DNA from: JAQXGO01 sp045592445
GTDB lineage: Bacteria; Bacillota; Clostridia; UMGS1883; UMGS1540
DNA: 22,981 nucleotides
Reading direction: 5' to 3'
Assembly (NCBI GenBank): GCA_045592445.1
Contig: JAZNUV010000019.1
Span: 1 to 22,981, forward strand
Positions 1 to 7,648 of the stretch are shown in pieces; positions within the stretch are counted from its first letter, which is position 1, and each line of letters opens with the position of its first letter. Made by a program: the position numbers and the translations under genes. The notes under the pieces are model-generated. The model ran no database searches. It was not told the DNA's origin and worked only from the letters and a program-made list of their open reading frames with translations.

Positions 1-1282
1 CGCTTTCAAAACGACGGATAAAATGGCGGTAGCGCACAAGACGGCCGTTTTTAACCTCCATTTCCACTGCATGCTGCATAGCGGGGTGGAACGCATTTTG
101 CACGGCGGTGATAACGGGCGTGCCCGCATGGTAGTAATCCATGTTGAATGTATAGCTGCCGCCGCCTTCATCCAAAAGGTCACCCGAAACGAGTGCATCA
201 AAGGGCATGTCGGGCACAAGCGCACGCCAGACATTTTCGGCAAGACGTACCGCGCCGTTTAGGGAATCATAAAGGGAGGGGACGCCGTCACGCGCAGGCA
301 GGAGGTTTACACCCTTTTCCTCATTTAGGGCATAGTATTCCACTACCCCGTCGGGATAAATGTTAACAGAGCCGTAATTTTCAACAAAATGCACCGTTTT
401 GTCCGTACCGACGTAACGATTGGGTGTTCGCGCGGTATATTGAAAGACGGACAAAAGTGCCTCCATATCCATGTCCGCATCCACAGGGTTTGTTGCCGTG
501 ATGGCAACGCCTTCTGTTGCATCTGGCGAAATCAAAAGCTGGGGCGAGCAGACAACCTTTTGCTCCACCGCATCCCCGATGCCCGCACTGCCGCCATGGA
601 GATTGAGTTCAAAGGCATACGAATAGTTTGTATTTTCCGTCATTGCAGCAATTTTTTCGTAAAGCGACGCCTTGCCGCCGTAGCGGATATAGCATTTTAT
701 AATGCGGCCCGTGGTATATTCGCGCACGTACAAAAGCATATCCTCACCCGTTTCCCCAACGGGGGCGACGATAAATTCGCGCACGGAATCCGTTTTTGTG
801 GCAAGCCACGTGTCAGCAATCCCCGTCACCTTTGCAAAAAGGGCGGGGGAGAAGGCGGAGTTATATTCTGCGTATATGGAGCGCGTATCTAAAATTTCGT
901 CATTTCGCAAAACATCATACCATTCTTCGGTATCGACCTCGGTAACCATCAAAACAGCGTCCTCATTTGACAACACTTCGTTGAAAAACGCTTTAACCTC
1001 TTCATAAAACGGGGCATATGAAACATCGCTGACATAGTATACGGCGCGGTTGCCTCCGTTTGTGACCACGAGCTTTTTGGGCTTGGCAAGGCTTTCCATG
1101 GGGCTTATATAGGGCTGCTCCTTTTTCAAAATGCGTGAAAAAAAAGCGCGGTCTGACAAAGATACGAAAAAATCGTACCCATGCGGCCAAAAGCCGCTGC
1201 CAAACCACACATTCAAAGTCAAGATAATCGTACATGCAATTAAAATGAGTAATATGCTTGTTTTAAGCTTTTCTTTTCTCAT
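1..1282 (-). CDS. YycH-like membrane-anchored regulatory protein (partial, C-terminus off the window)
   Basis: The frame is open from an ATG at 1282 to the left edge without a stop, giving 427 codons. The protein starts with a short basic stretch (MRKEKLKTS) and one hydrophobic segment at about residues 8-27, then a long extracytoplasmic region, so it is anchored in the membrane with most of the chain outside. The start and a later stretch (FVENYGSVNIYPDGVVEYY) resemble the YycH family, which in Bacilli binds the WalK histidine kinase and tunes cell-wall homeostasis. That role is family knowledge, not visible here. The gene begins 37 bp after the stop of the small secreted protein at 1320-1796 and is probably in the same transcript. 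An AGGGG lies just upstream of the ATG. No walK or walR lies upstream, which is unlike the Bacillus order; they may lie elsewhere or downstream, outside the window. The YycH assignment is by remote sequence pattern. Confidence 0.72.
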   Translation of the reverse strand, partial: MRKEKLKTSILLILIACTIILTLNVWFGSGFWPHGYDFFVSLSDRAFFSRILKKEQPYISPMESLAKPKKLVVTNGGNRAVYYVSDVSYAPFYEEVKAFFNEVLSNEDAVLMVTEVDTEEWYDVLRNDEILDTRSIYAEYNSAFSPALFAKVTGIADTWLATKTDSVREFIVAPVGETGEDMLLYVREYTTGRIIKCYIRYGGKASLYEKIAAMTENTNYSYAFELNLHGGSAGIGDAVEQKVVCSPQLLISPDATEGVAITATNPVDADMDMEALLSVFQYTARTPNRYVGTDKTVHFVENYGSVNIYPDGVVEYYALNEEKGVNLLPARDGVPSLYDSLNGAVRLAENVWRALVPDMPFDALVSGDLLDEGGGSYTFNMDYYHAGTPVITAVQNAFHPAMQHAVEMEVKNGRLVRYRHFIRRFES

Positions 1283-1319
1283 AAAAACCCCTGTACATCG
1301 TTATTTTTACTGTGCCCCA

Positions 1320-1796
1320 TTACCAGCCGCCAAATATGGAACGGAAATTTGCGGCGAAACCGCGAATGCTATCCAAAAGACTTTGGTCTAAAAGCGTAAT
1401 ATCAAGCCTTACATGCTGATATACACCCGGTGCACTTTCTGCGCGAAGAAGCAGATAGTTTGTTTCGCGCGCAAGGTCTACCGTCTGCAAATACATGCCG
1501 CTTGCGCTGACCGTTTTGGTAAACGGTGTGCCGTAAGCGTCTTTTTTCAGATAAAACTGCCCGTCCGCAGGATTATAGCTATAAAGGGATACCGTAGCCC
1601 CATTTACGCACACAGCGGAAAGCGTATAATTTTGCTTTGTGGTGGAGGAAACAGAGGTTTCCGGTTTCTTCACCGTCATAAGCCCTGAAACGGTGCCGCC
1701 GTCATAAGCGCTGATAACCTCGGGCGCGGCAAAACACCCCACGGAAACAGAGAATATTAACATGGCAAGAACTGCGCATACTGCCAATTTTTTCAT
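1320..1796 (-). CDS. Small secreted protein, possible Ig-like fold, function unknown
   Basis: This 158-residue protein has a typical export signal: MKKLAVC, a hydrophobic core to about residue 20, and a likely cleavage near CFA/APE. The mature part is about 130 residues, rich in Ser, Thr, Val and Tyr with alternating hydrophobic positions (NGATVSLYSYNP, TVSASGMYLQTVDL, YQHVRLDITLLD). This pattern resembles a single bacterial Ig-like beta-sandwich domain, followed by a short amphipathic tail ending in FGGW. A TTG nine bases upstream (1805) is a possible start, but the AGAAGGG box is better spaced from the ATG at 1796. The YycH-like gene follows 37 bp downstream on the same strand, so a shared envelope-related role is plausible but inferred. 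I do not recognise a named family. A lipobox around the Cys of VGCF was considered, but position -3 is Ser and it fits poorly. Confidence 0.7.
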   Translation of the reverse strand: MKKLAVCAVLAMLIFSVSVGCFAAPEVISAYDGGTVSGLMTVKKPETSVSSTTKQNYTLSAVCVNGATVSLYSYNPADGQFYLKKDAYGTPFTKTVSASGMYLQTVDLARETNYLLLRAESAPGVYQHVRLDITLLDQSLLDSIRGFAANFRSIFGGW

Positions 1797-2104
1797 AACA
1801 GACAAACCCTTCTTATAAATTAAAACCGATATCTTCCACGGTTGGTATTTATATTATACACCCTATTTATTACAGCCGTGTTACATCGTATTAACTTTTG
1901 GATAACATTATGAAAAACCACTTTAAAACACCATTTCTTCTAAAACTTTTTTTGTAAAAGGCGGCAATATTTATTTTTTTCTCAACTTTTTCAATATGTT
2001 TTTTCGGAAAGAACGAATTTTTATAAAAACAGACTCTATATCTTGACAAACAGGGGGTGCATGCTGTAAAATAGTAGAATATAGGTATAAAAGGGGGATT
2101 TTTT
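1797..2104. other. Divergent intergenic region between the secreted-protein gene and asnA
   Basis: These 308 bp are AT-rich and contain no convincing gene. They carry the asnA promoter at 2043-2072. On the minus strand a TATAAT-like box at 1853-1858 could serve the secreted-protein/YycH transcript, but no good -35 box lies 16-18 bp further upstream. The rest has A and T runs without clear hairpins. Confidence 0.6.
2043..2072 (+). promoter_or_regulatory. SigA-type promoter of asnA-glnN
   Basis: TTGACA at 2043-2048 and TAAAAT at 2067-2072 are separated by 18 bp. The asnA ATG follows 32 bp after the -10 box, with AGGGGG as ribosome-binding site at about 2092-2097. The spacer contains the palindrome GCATGC, which could be an operator but is too short to call. 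Confidence 0.75.
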
Positions 2105-3112
2105 ATGCACGCGACGACCATTCCTGACGGCTACAAATCCAAACTGGGTGTATTTGACACGCAAATGGCAATCGGTATGATTAAAGAATTATTTCCGAAG
2201 GCACTTTCCGAGGCCTTGAATTTACGCCGTGTTTCTGCACCGATTTTTGTTGCGCCCGAAAGCGGTCTTAATGACGATTTAAACGGCGTGGAGCGCCCTG
2301 TAAAGTTTGATATTCCCGCCGCCGCACGCGACGGCGTAATTGTGCATTCCCTTGCCAAATGGAAACGCATGGCACTTTATCGTTATGACTTCCACGCAGG
2401 GAAGGGCCTTTATACAGATATGAACGCCATTCGTCGAGACGAAATCCCCTCTAACATTCATTCGATATATGTGGACCAATGGGACTGGGAAAAGGTAATC
2501 TTAAGAGAAAACCGCAATGTGGATTATTTAAAAGAAACCGTGCGCGGCATTGTCGGCGCAATCGGTACTGTGTCGGCGGCACTTCGGGAAAAATACCCCG
2601 CGCTGACCTACATACCTGAAACGAACGTTACCTTTATAACGGCGCAGGAACTTGAGGATATGTATCCCGATAAGACGGCGAAGGAACGTGAAAATCTGAT
2701 TACTGCGCAATATAAAACTGTTTTTATTATCGGCATCGGCGACAATTTAAAAAGCGGCAAGCCGCATGACGGACGTGCCCCCGACTATGACGATTGGCAT
2801 TTAAACGGTGACCTGCTTGTTTGGAACGCGCTACTTGGGCAGGCACTTGAGCTTTCTTCAATGGGCATTCGCGTGGATAGCGAAACGCTCGCCCTCCAGC
2901 TTCAAAAAGCGGGCGTGGAGGAAAGGCGTACTCTGCCGTTTCACAAATTATTACTTGAGGACAAACTGCCGCTTACCATTGGCGGCGGAATCGGGCAATC
3001 CCGCCTTTCAATGGTGCTTTTGGAAAAAGCACATGTCGGCGAGGTGCAGGTATCTCTGTGGGACAAGAAAACAATTGAAACCTGCGAGGCAGCGGGTGTA
3101 CTTCTTTTATAA
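2105..3112 (+). CDS. asnA: Aspartate-ammonia ligase (asparagine synthetase A)
   Basis: AsnA makes asparagine from aspartate and ammonia using ATP (to AMP and pyrophosphate) in the cytoplasm. It is related in fold to class II aminoacyl-tRNA synthetases. The 335-residue length matches the family. Recognisable stretches include LNLRRVSAPIFV near residue 40, GVERPVKFDI near 62, VHSLAKWKRMAL near 80, DMNAIRRDE and SIYVDQWDWE near 105-130, the acidic stretch DYDDWHLNGD near 225, and GGGIGQSRLSMVLL near 295, the class II motif 3-like region with the conserved Arg. The ATG at 2105 has AGGGGG about 7 bp upstream. The gene is followed after 58 bp by glnN on the same strand, so one transcript probably carries two ammonia-assimilating enzymes. 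No frameshift or missing motif was seen. Confidence 0.96.
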   Translation: MHATTIPDGYKSKLGVFDTQMAIGMIKELFPKALSEALNLRRVSAPIFVAPESGLNDDLNGVERPVKFDIPAAARDGVIVHSLAKWKRMALYRYDFHAGKGLYTDMNAIRRDEIPSNIHSIYVDQWDWEKVILRENRNVDYLKETVRGIVGAIGTVSAALREKYPALTYIPETNVTFITAQELEDMYPDKTAKERENLITAQYKTVFIIGIGDNLKSGKPHDGRAPDYDDWHLNGDLLVWNALLGQALELSSMGIRVDSETLALQLQKAGVEERRTLPFHKLLLEDKLPLTIGGGIGQSRLSMVLLEKAHVGEVQVSLWDKKTIETCEAAGVLLL

Positions 3113-3117
3113 TGGTT

Positions 3118-3146
3118 CATGAAACAGCGTTTTTCTCTGTTTCATG
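3118..3146 (+). repeat. Perfect intergenic hairpin between asnA and glnN
   Basis: CATGAAACAG (3118-3127) and CTGTTTCATG (3137-3146) are perfect inverted arms of 10 bp around a 9-base loop. The hairpin starts 6 bp after the asnA stop and ends 24 bp before the chosen glnN ATG. No T-run follows the stem, so it does not look like a classic terminator. An mRNA processing or stability element, or a weak attenuator, is possible. Confidence 0.7.
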
Positions 3147-3170
3147 GTAATGTGGAAAGGACGAATGCAT

Positions 3171-5252
3171 ATGACAAATATACCGGAATTATTTGGAAGC
3201 ATGGTATTTAGCGACCGTGTCATGCAAAGCCGCCTCCCGCGGGAGACGTATAAAGCAGTTATGCGTACGGTCGAGGAGGGGAAACGGCTTGATGCGAGCG
3301 TGGCGCACATCGTTGCAAATGCCATGAAGGATTGGGCAGTCGAGAAGGGCGCGACTCATTTTACGCACTGGTTTCAGCCCATGACAGGGATTGCCGCCGA
3401 AAAGCACGACAGCTTTATCACCCCTTGCGGACCTGACGGCGTAATTATGGAGTTTTCAGGCAAGGAGCTGATGCGCGGCGAAACGGACGCTTCAAGTTTT
3501 CCGTCAGGCGGGCTTCGCACCACGTTCGAGGCACGCGGCTACACGGCGTGGGACCCGACCTCTTACGCATTCATCAAAGATAACACCCTTTGTATTCCGA
3601 CGGCGTTTTATGCTTACAGCGGCGAATGCCTGGATAAAAAAACCCCGCTTTTGCGAAGTATGGAAGCATTAAATCGCGAGGCAAAGCGGATTCTGCGCCT
3701 TTTCGGCGATACGGAAACGGCCCGCGTTACGCCAACTGTCGGCGCGGAGCAGGAATATTTTTTAATTGATAAAAAGCTCTTTGAAAAACGGCGCGACCTG
3801 GTCTTTACGGGGCGCACGCTCTTCGGCGCAAAACCCCCCAAAGGCCAGGAAATGGATGACCATTACTTTGGCACGATCAAACCGCGCGTGATGGCATTTA
3901 TGAAGGAGCTTGACCGTGAGCTTTGGAAGGTTGGCGTTTTGGCAAAAACGGAGCATAACGAAGCGGCACCCGCCCAGCACGAGCTTGCGCCTGTATTTGC
4001 TTCTGTTAACACCGCGGCGGACCACAATCAGCTCACGATGGAAATGATGAAAAAGGTAGCGGAAAAGCATGGTCTTGTTTGCCTTCTGCACGAAAAGCCG
4101 TTTGCAGGCGTTAACGGCAGCGGCAAGCATAATAACTGGTCTTTGTCAACGTCGGACGGCAAAAATCTCTTAGACCCGGGTGCATCCCCGCATGAGAACA
4201 TGCAATTTCTCCTCTTTTTGGTCGCGGTAATCCGCGCGGTGGATGTGTACCAGGATTTACTGCGTGTATCCGTTGCAACGGCAGGGAATGACCACCGCCT
4301 CGGCGCAAACGAGGCACCGCCCGCAATTTTGTCCGTCTTTTTGGGTGACGAGCTGACTGCCATTTTAGACGCAATGGAAAGCGGCTCTGCCTACGATGAG
4401 AAGGAGCAGTCTTTTATGGGCGTCGGCGTTAAAGTTTTGCCGCGCCTTGCCAAGGATACCACGGACAGAAACCGCACCTCGCCGATGGCGTTTACAGGCA
4501 ATAAGTTTGAATTTCGTATGGTCGGCTCCTCTCTGTCCATTGCTGAGCCGAATATCGTTTTAAATACCATTGTGGCGGAATCACTTGCGCAGTTTGCGGA
4601 CCAATTGGAAAATGCAAGTGATTTCGACAAAGCCGTAAAAGCGCTGATACGCGAGACGTATGCCGCACACAAACGCATCGTTTTCAGCGGTGACAATTAT
4701 GCGGCAGAGTGGGAATCAGAAGCGGAAAAAAGAGGGCTTTTGAATCTGCGGACGACACCTGAGGCGCTGCCCTATTTTGTCGACGACAAAAATATTCGCC
4801 TCTTTGCCCGACATAATATTTTTACGGAGTGTGAAATGCGCTCCCGCTATGAAATTCTGATTGCAGAGTACAGTAAAATTCTGCATATCGAGGCGGCAAC
4901 TATGCTGCAAATCGCAAGCCGCGATATATTGCCTGCCATGAGCGGGTATGCCCGCGAGATGGCGGAAAATGCGGAAATTCGGCAGCGCGTGACAGGGCAG
5001 GGCGATTTCCCCGCACGGTCTCATCTTGAAAAGCTTTATGCCGCAATTGACGCGCTCTACACAAAAACGGAGGCCCTCGGTACGCTGCTTTCGAAAGCGG
5101 AAACGTATACCGATAGTCTGGCAAAGGCAAACTTTTATAAGGATAACATTTGCGGTGCAATGGAGGCGGTACGCCATGCGGCAGATGCAGGCGAACAGCT
5201 TACCGCATCCCACCTATGGCCGATGCCGACGTATGACGAGCTTTTGTTTTAA
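3171..5252 (+). CDS. glnN: Glutamine synthetase type III
   Basis: GSIII makes glutamine from glutamate, ammonia and ATP in the cytoplasm. The 693-residue length is typical of this large class, common in Bacteroidetes, Clostridia and cyanobacteria, and well above the roughly 450 residues of GSI. Key stretches are VGAEQEYFLI near residue 190, KTEHNEAAPAQHELAP near 258, NGSGKHNNWSLST near 314 (nucleotide/substrate region), LGANEAPPAIL near 380 and NRTSPMAFTGNKFEFRM near 433. The N-terminus (MTNIPELFGSMVFSD) matches family starts. The ATG at 3171 was chosen because GGAAAGGA at 3153-3160 is well placed for it; in-frame ATGs at 3144 and 3165 are upstream of or too close to that site. It follows asnA and is probably co-transcribed. 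The chain ends with a WPMPTYDELLF tail and is intact. Confidence 0.96.
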   Translation: MTNIPELFGSMVFSDRVMQSRLPRETYKAVMRTVEEGKRLDASVAHIVANAMKDWAVEKGATHFTHWFQPMTGIAAEKHDSFITPCGPDGVIMEFSGKELMRGETDASSFPSGGLRTTFEARGYTAWDPTSYAFIKDNTLCIPTAFYAYSGECLDKKTPLLRSMEALNREAKRILRLFGDTETARVTPTVGAEQEYFLIDKKLFEKRRDLVFTGRTLFGAKPPKGQEMDDHYFGTIKPRVMAFMKELDRELWKVGVLAKTEHNEAAPAQHELAPVFASVNTAADHNQLTMEMMKKVAEKHGLVCLLHEKPFAGVNGSGKHNNWSLSTSDGKNLLDPGASPHENMQFLLFLVAVIRAVDVYQDLLRVSVATAGNDHRLGANEAPPAILSVFLGDELTAILDAMESGSAYDEKEQSFMGVGVKVLPRLAKDTTDRNRTSPMAFTGNKFEFRMVGSSLSIAEPNIVLNTIVAESLAQFADQLENASDFDKAVKALIRETYAAHKRIVFSGDNYAAEWESEAEKRGLLNLRTTPEALPYFVDDKNIRLFARHNIFTECEMRSRYEILIAEYSKILHIEAATMLQIASRDILPAMSGYAREMAENAEIRQRVTGQGDFPARSHLEKLYAAIDALYTKTEALGTLLSKAETYTDSLAKANFYKDNICGAMEAVRHAADAGEQLTASHLWPMPTYDELLF

Positions 5253-5303
5253 ATCAAGGATAACAGACACGGAAAACACAGTTATATTTTTTCGATATAC
5301 AGA

Positions 5304-5340
5304 ATGAAAAAAATCATTCCCTGCAAAATGTGGGTATGAT
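5304..5340 (+). other. Structured 3' region after glnN (hairpin and 11-codon ORF)
   Basis: An imperfect hairpin (ATCATTCCC at 5313-5321 with GGGTATGAT at 5332-5340, one T/T mismatch, 10-base loop) precedes the glnN terminator. An 11-codon ORF (MKKIIPCKMWV, 5304-5339) overlaps it but has no ribosome-binding site, so I do not call it a gene. The stretch may simply be the glnN 3' untranslated region. Confidence 0.35.
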
Positions 5341-5367
5341 GGATTTTCTTTCAGGAGAACAAGTTGA

Positions 5368-5396
5368 GGCCCTCGCGAATTTGCGAGGGCCTTTAT
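5368..5396 (+). terminator. Rho-independent terminator of asnA-glnN
   Basis: GGCCCTCGC (5368-5376) pairs perfectly with GCGAGGGCC (5383-5391) over a 6-base loop, followed by a short TTTAT. The GC-rich stem is strong but the U-tract is short. It lies 116 bp after the glnN stop. On the opposite strand no T-run follows, so it should act mainly on plus-strand transcripts. Confidence 0.75.
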
Positions 5397-5441
5397 ACCG
5401 CATAAAACAATATTTCTTCTTGTCTTTCTCTATTCTTTCCC

Positions 5442-6803
5442 TTATTTGCCCAGGCAGAATTTTTCAAAAATCCGACTGATAACCTCCTCGGAAACGGTGA
5501 GTCCGATGATTTCACCCAAGGCAGCAGCGGCATTTTCCAAATCTACCGCCGTCAAATCAGGCGGAAATCCGTTCTCGATTGTTTTGCGAGCAAAGTCAAC
5601 GGATTCTTTCGCTTTTACGGCACCATCCCGCTGACGCGTGTTGGTAATCAATGCCATGTCTGTGCTCCGCAACGCATCACCCATCAAAAAGGATGATTCC
5701 AAAAGCTTAATGATTTCTTTTTCAAGCGCAGGCAGACCTTCCCCCGTCAGTGCGGAAACTGCGACCGTGGGTGCATGAAAATCGCCGTCATAGCTTGCAA
5801 TATCTGTTTTATTGAGGACAATAATATGCGGTTTTTCGGCGGCAAGCTCCAAAATTTCCCGATCCGCATCGGCAACGCGTGCAGCATCCAGCACAACCAA
5901 ACAAAAATCTGCCGTTTCCACATAGGATTTTGCAAGCGAAATGCCGAGGCGTTCCGCCTCGTCCGTGCCTTCTCTGAGGCCCGCGGTGTCACCGAGTGTG
6001 ACCGCCATGCCGCCTATCTGCACTGTCGCTTCCACAATATCCCGCGTTGTGCCCGCCGCGGGGGTGACAATGGCGCGGTACGTGCCCGTCATCGCATTTA
6101 AAAGCGATGATTTCCCCGTATTCGGGCGGCCGACAATGGCGCAACGCACGCCGTCATGCAACAGAATGCCGCCGCGCGCTGACGCGACAAGACGCCCTAA
6201 ATCCTCGGAAATGGCAGTCAATTCCCTCGAAAAATTGTCCCCCTCCAAATAATCAATATCCTCCTCGGGGTAATCTGCCGCAACGTTAAGCCGTGCCGTT
6301 AGGTCTACAATCGCATCACGAATGGCATTGATTTTTTCAGAAAGCTTGCCCGAAAGCTGATTGACGGCAGCCGTCAATGCGCGGTCTGCCGTGCCGTGAA
6401 TAAGGTCACCCACGGCTTCCGCGCGCGCCAAATCCAGTTTGCCGTTTAAAAAAGCGCGGCGCGTAAACTCCCCGGGCAGTGCCAGGCGTGCACCGCAGTC
6501 AAGCACTGCCTGCAAAACCGACTCCGCAAGCAGCATGCCGCCATGGATATGCAATTCGGCGACGTCCTCCCCTGTAAACGAGTGAGGCGCACGCATCATC
6601 ACGCACATGCCCTTGTCTAAAATCTTTTCCCCGTCCATGACGCTGCCATATTGCATCAGATAAGGCGTGGCCAAAGAAGGGGGTGTTTTGGCACGAAAGA
6701 CTGCGTCTGCAATACGTGCCGCGTCTTGTCCGCTGATTCGAATAACTGCGACACCGCCTGTGCCGCGCGGGGTGGCGATTGCCGCGATGGTATCGTATAG
6801 CAT
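5442..6803 (-). CDS. mnmE: tRNA uridine-5-carboxymethylaminomethyl modification GTPase MnmE (TrmE)
   Basis: MnmE, together with MnmG, installs the carboxymethylaminomethyl group on wobble U34 of several tRNAs, using a folate one-carbon unit and GTP hydrolysis. The 453 residues fit the family. The N-terminal folate-binding domain begins MLYDTIAAIATPRGTGG. The inserted G domain shows G1 GRPNTGKS (225-232), G3 DTAGLRE (about 271) and G4 NKTD (about 336). The C-terminus ends FCLGK, the conserved C-x-G-K catalytic cysteine motif with Leu where Ile is usual. The ATG at 6803 has GGAGAAG upstream; an in-frame ATG 66 bases upstream would add residues not seen in the family. MnmG, the obligate partner and frequent neighbour, is not in the window. 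A terminator-like hairpin separates this gene from jag upstream. Confidence 0.96.
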   Translation of the reverse strand: MLYDTIAAIATPRGTGGVAVIRISGQDAARIADAVFRAKTPPSLATPYLMQYGSVMDGEKILDKGMCVMMRAPHSFTGEDVAELHIHGGMLLAESVLQAVLDCGARLALPGEFTRRAFLNGKLDLARAEAVGDLIHGTADRALTAAVNQLSGKLSEKINAIRDAIVDLTARLNVAADYPEEDIDYLEGDNFSRELTAISEDLGRLVASARGGILLHDGVRCAIVGRPNTGKSSLLNAMTGTYRAIVTPAAGTTRDIVEATVQIGGMAVTLGDTAGLREGTDEAERLGISLAKSYVETADFCLVVLDAARVADADREILELAAEKPHIIVLNKTDIASYDGDFHAPTVAVSALTGEGLPALEKEIIKLLESSFLMGDALRSTDMALITNTRQRDGAVKAKESVDFARKTIENGFPPDLTAVDLENAAAALGEIIGLTVSEEVISRIFEKFCLGK

Positions 6804-6855
6804 AATACTTCTCCACTTAAAATAATTGATAGGTTTTTGATGTGGCGCATGAATA

Positions 6856-6908
6856 AAAAGGAAAAACACGTCCGACGCTGTACGTTTGTACTGCGAGAGG
6901 CGTGTTTT
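6856..6908 (-). terminator. Terminator-like hairpin between jag and mnmE
   Basis: Read on the minus strand, AAAACACG (6908-6901) pairs with CGTGTTTT (6870-6863), with further internal pairing (CGC/GCG and GTAC/GTAC) in the enclosed sequence. A T-rich tract, TTTTTCCTTTTTA, follows. This should end most of the rpmH-jag transcript before mnmE. I could not find a convincing separate promoter for mnmE downstream, so partial read-through is likely. Confidence 0.6.
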
Positions 6909-7021
6909 GCTTTTAACAAAAAATAATTTATATAATACTAAATTCTGTATGGCTAAACGAAAAACCTCATCTATCCTTTATAAAATTATTTTTTGCAGTC
7001 TGTGCCAATTTAAAACGCTTT

Positions 7022-7648
7022 TTATTTTTTGCCCTTGTAGGCAATTACGACCTTGCGGTTGGGTTCTTCACCCGTACTATAAGTAGAAACCATGGGGTCA
7101 TCTTGCAGTGTTGCGTGAATTACGCGGCGTTCATAAGGGGACATTGCCTCAAGCGTTACGTTTCTTCTGTATCGTACCGCGTTGCCCGCAAGCTTTTTGG
7201 CAAGGCGTACAAGCGTATCCTCGCGCCGTTTTTTGTAGTTTTCGGTATCTAAAATTACGCGATAATATTCTTCCGTTTTGCGATTAACGGCAAGGCTTGT
7301 TAAATACTGCAACGCCGCAAGCGTTTCCCCGCGACGCCCGATTAAAATACCCATATCCTCGCCCATAATGTCAATTTCCATCACATTTTCTTCCATTTTA
7401 AGCGAAATATCCGCCGAAAGCTCCATTGATTCTAAAATGTGAGTTAAAAAGGATGTGGCAATTTCGTCAGGTGCAATTTCCTTGACTGTAACGCGCACGC
7501 TGGCATCTTTCCCGCCGAGGCCCAAAAAGCCCTTTCCGCCTTCATCCAACACTTCTACCGTGACCATATCTTCGGAAACGCCGAGCTCGGAAAGTGCCAT
7601 TTCGATGGCTTCCTCAACGCTTTTTGCGTTTTTTATTATGCTTGTCAT
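7022..7648 (-). CDS. jag: RNA-binding protein KhpB/Jag (SpoIIIJ-associated)
   Basis: This 208-residue cytoplasmic RNA-binding protein has the family's three parts in order: a Jag-N domain (residues 1-55, with SVEEAIEMALSELGVSED and GGKGFLGLGGKDA), a KH domain with its loop GRRGET at 104-109, and an R3H domain at about 145-205 containing PYERRVIHATLQ. In Firmicutes KhpB works with KhpA and influences cell division and wall synthesis; that is family knowledge. It overlaps the end of yidC by 35 bases, and its GGGAGG ribosome-binding site lies inside yidC, a standard arrangement that suggests translational coupling. The reading frame is intact. Confidence 0.95.
   Translation of the reverse strand: MTSIIKNAKSVEEAIEMALSELGVSEDMVTVEVLDEGGKGFLGLGGKDASVRVTVKEIAPDEIATSFLTHILESMELSADISLKMEENVMEIDIMGEDMGILIGRRGETLAALQYLTSLAVNRKTEEYYRVILDTENYKKRREDTLVRLAKKLAGNAVRYRRNVTLEAMSPYERRVIHATLQDDPMVSTYSTGEEPNRKVVIAYKGKK

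Noticed and set aside
5304..5339. 11-codon ORF after glnN as a leader peptide
   Set aside because: No ribosome-binding site, and no gene on the same strand follows that it could regulate.
6985..7010. Sigma-54-like TGGCAC...TGCA sequence on the minus strand before mnmE
   Set aside because: The GG and GC pairs are spaced 10 bases apart where sigma-54 promoters need 12, and no enhancer-type regulator is present.
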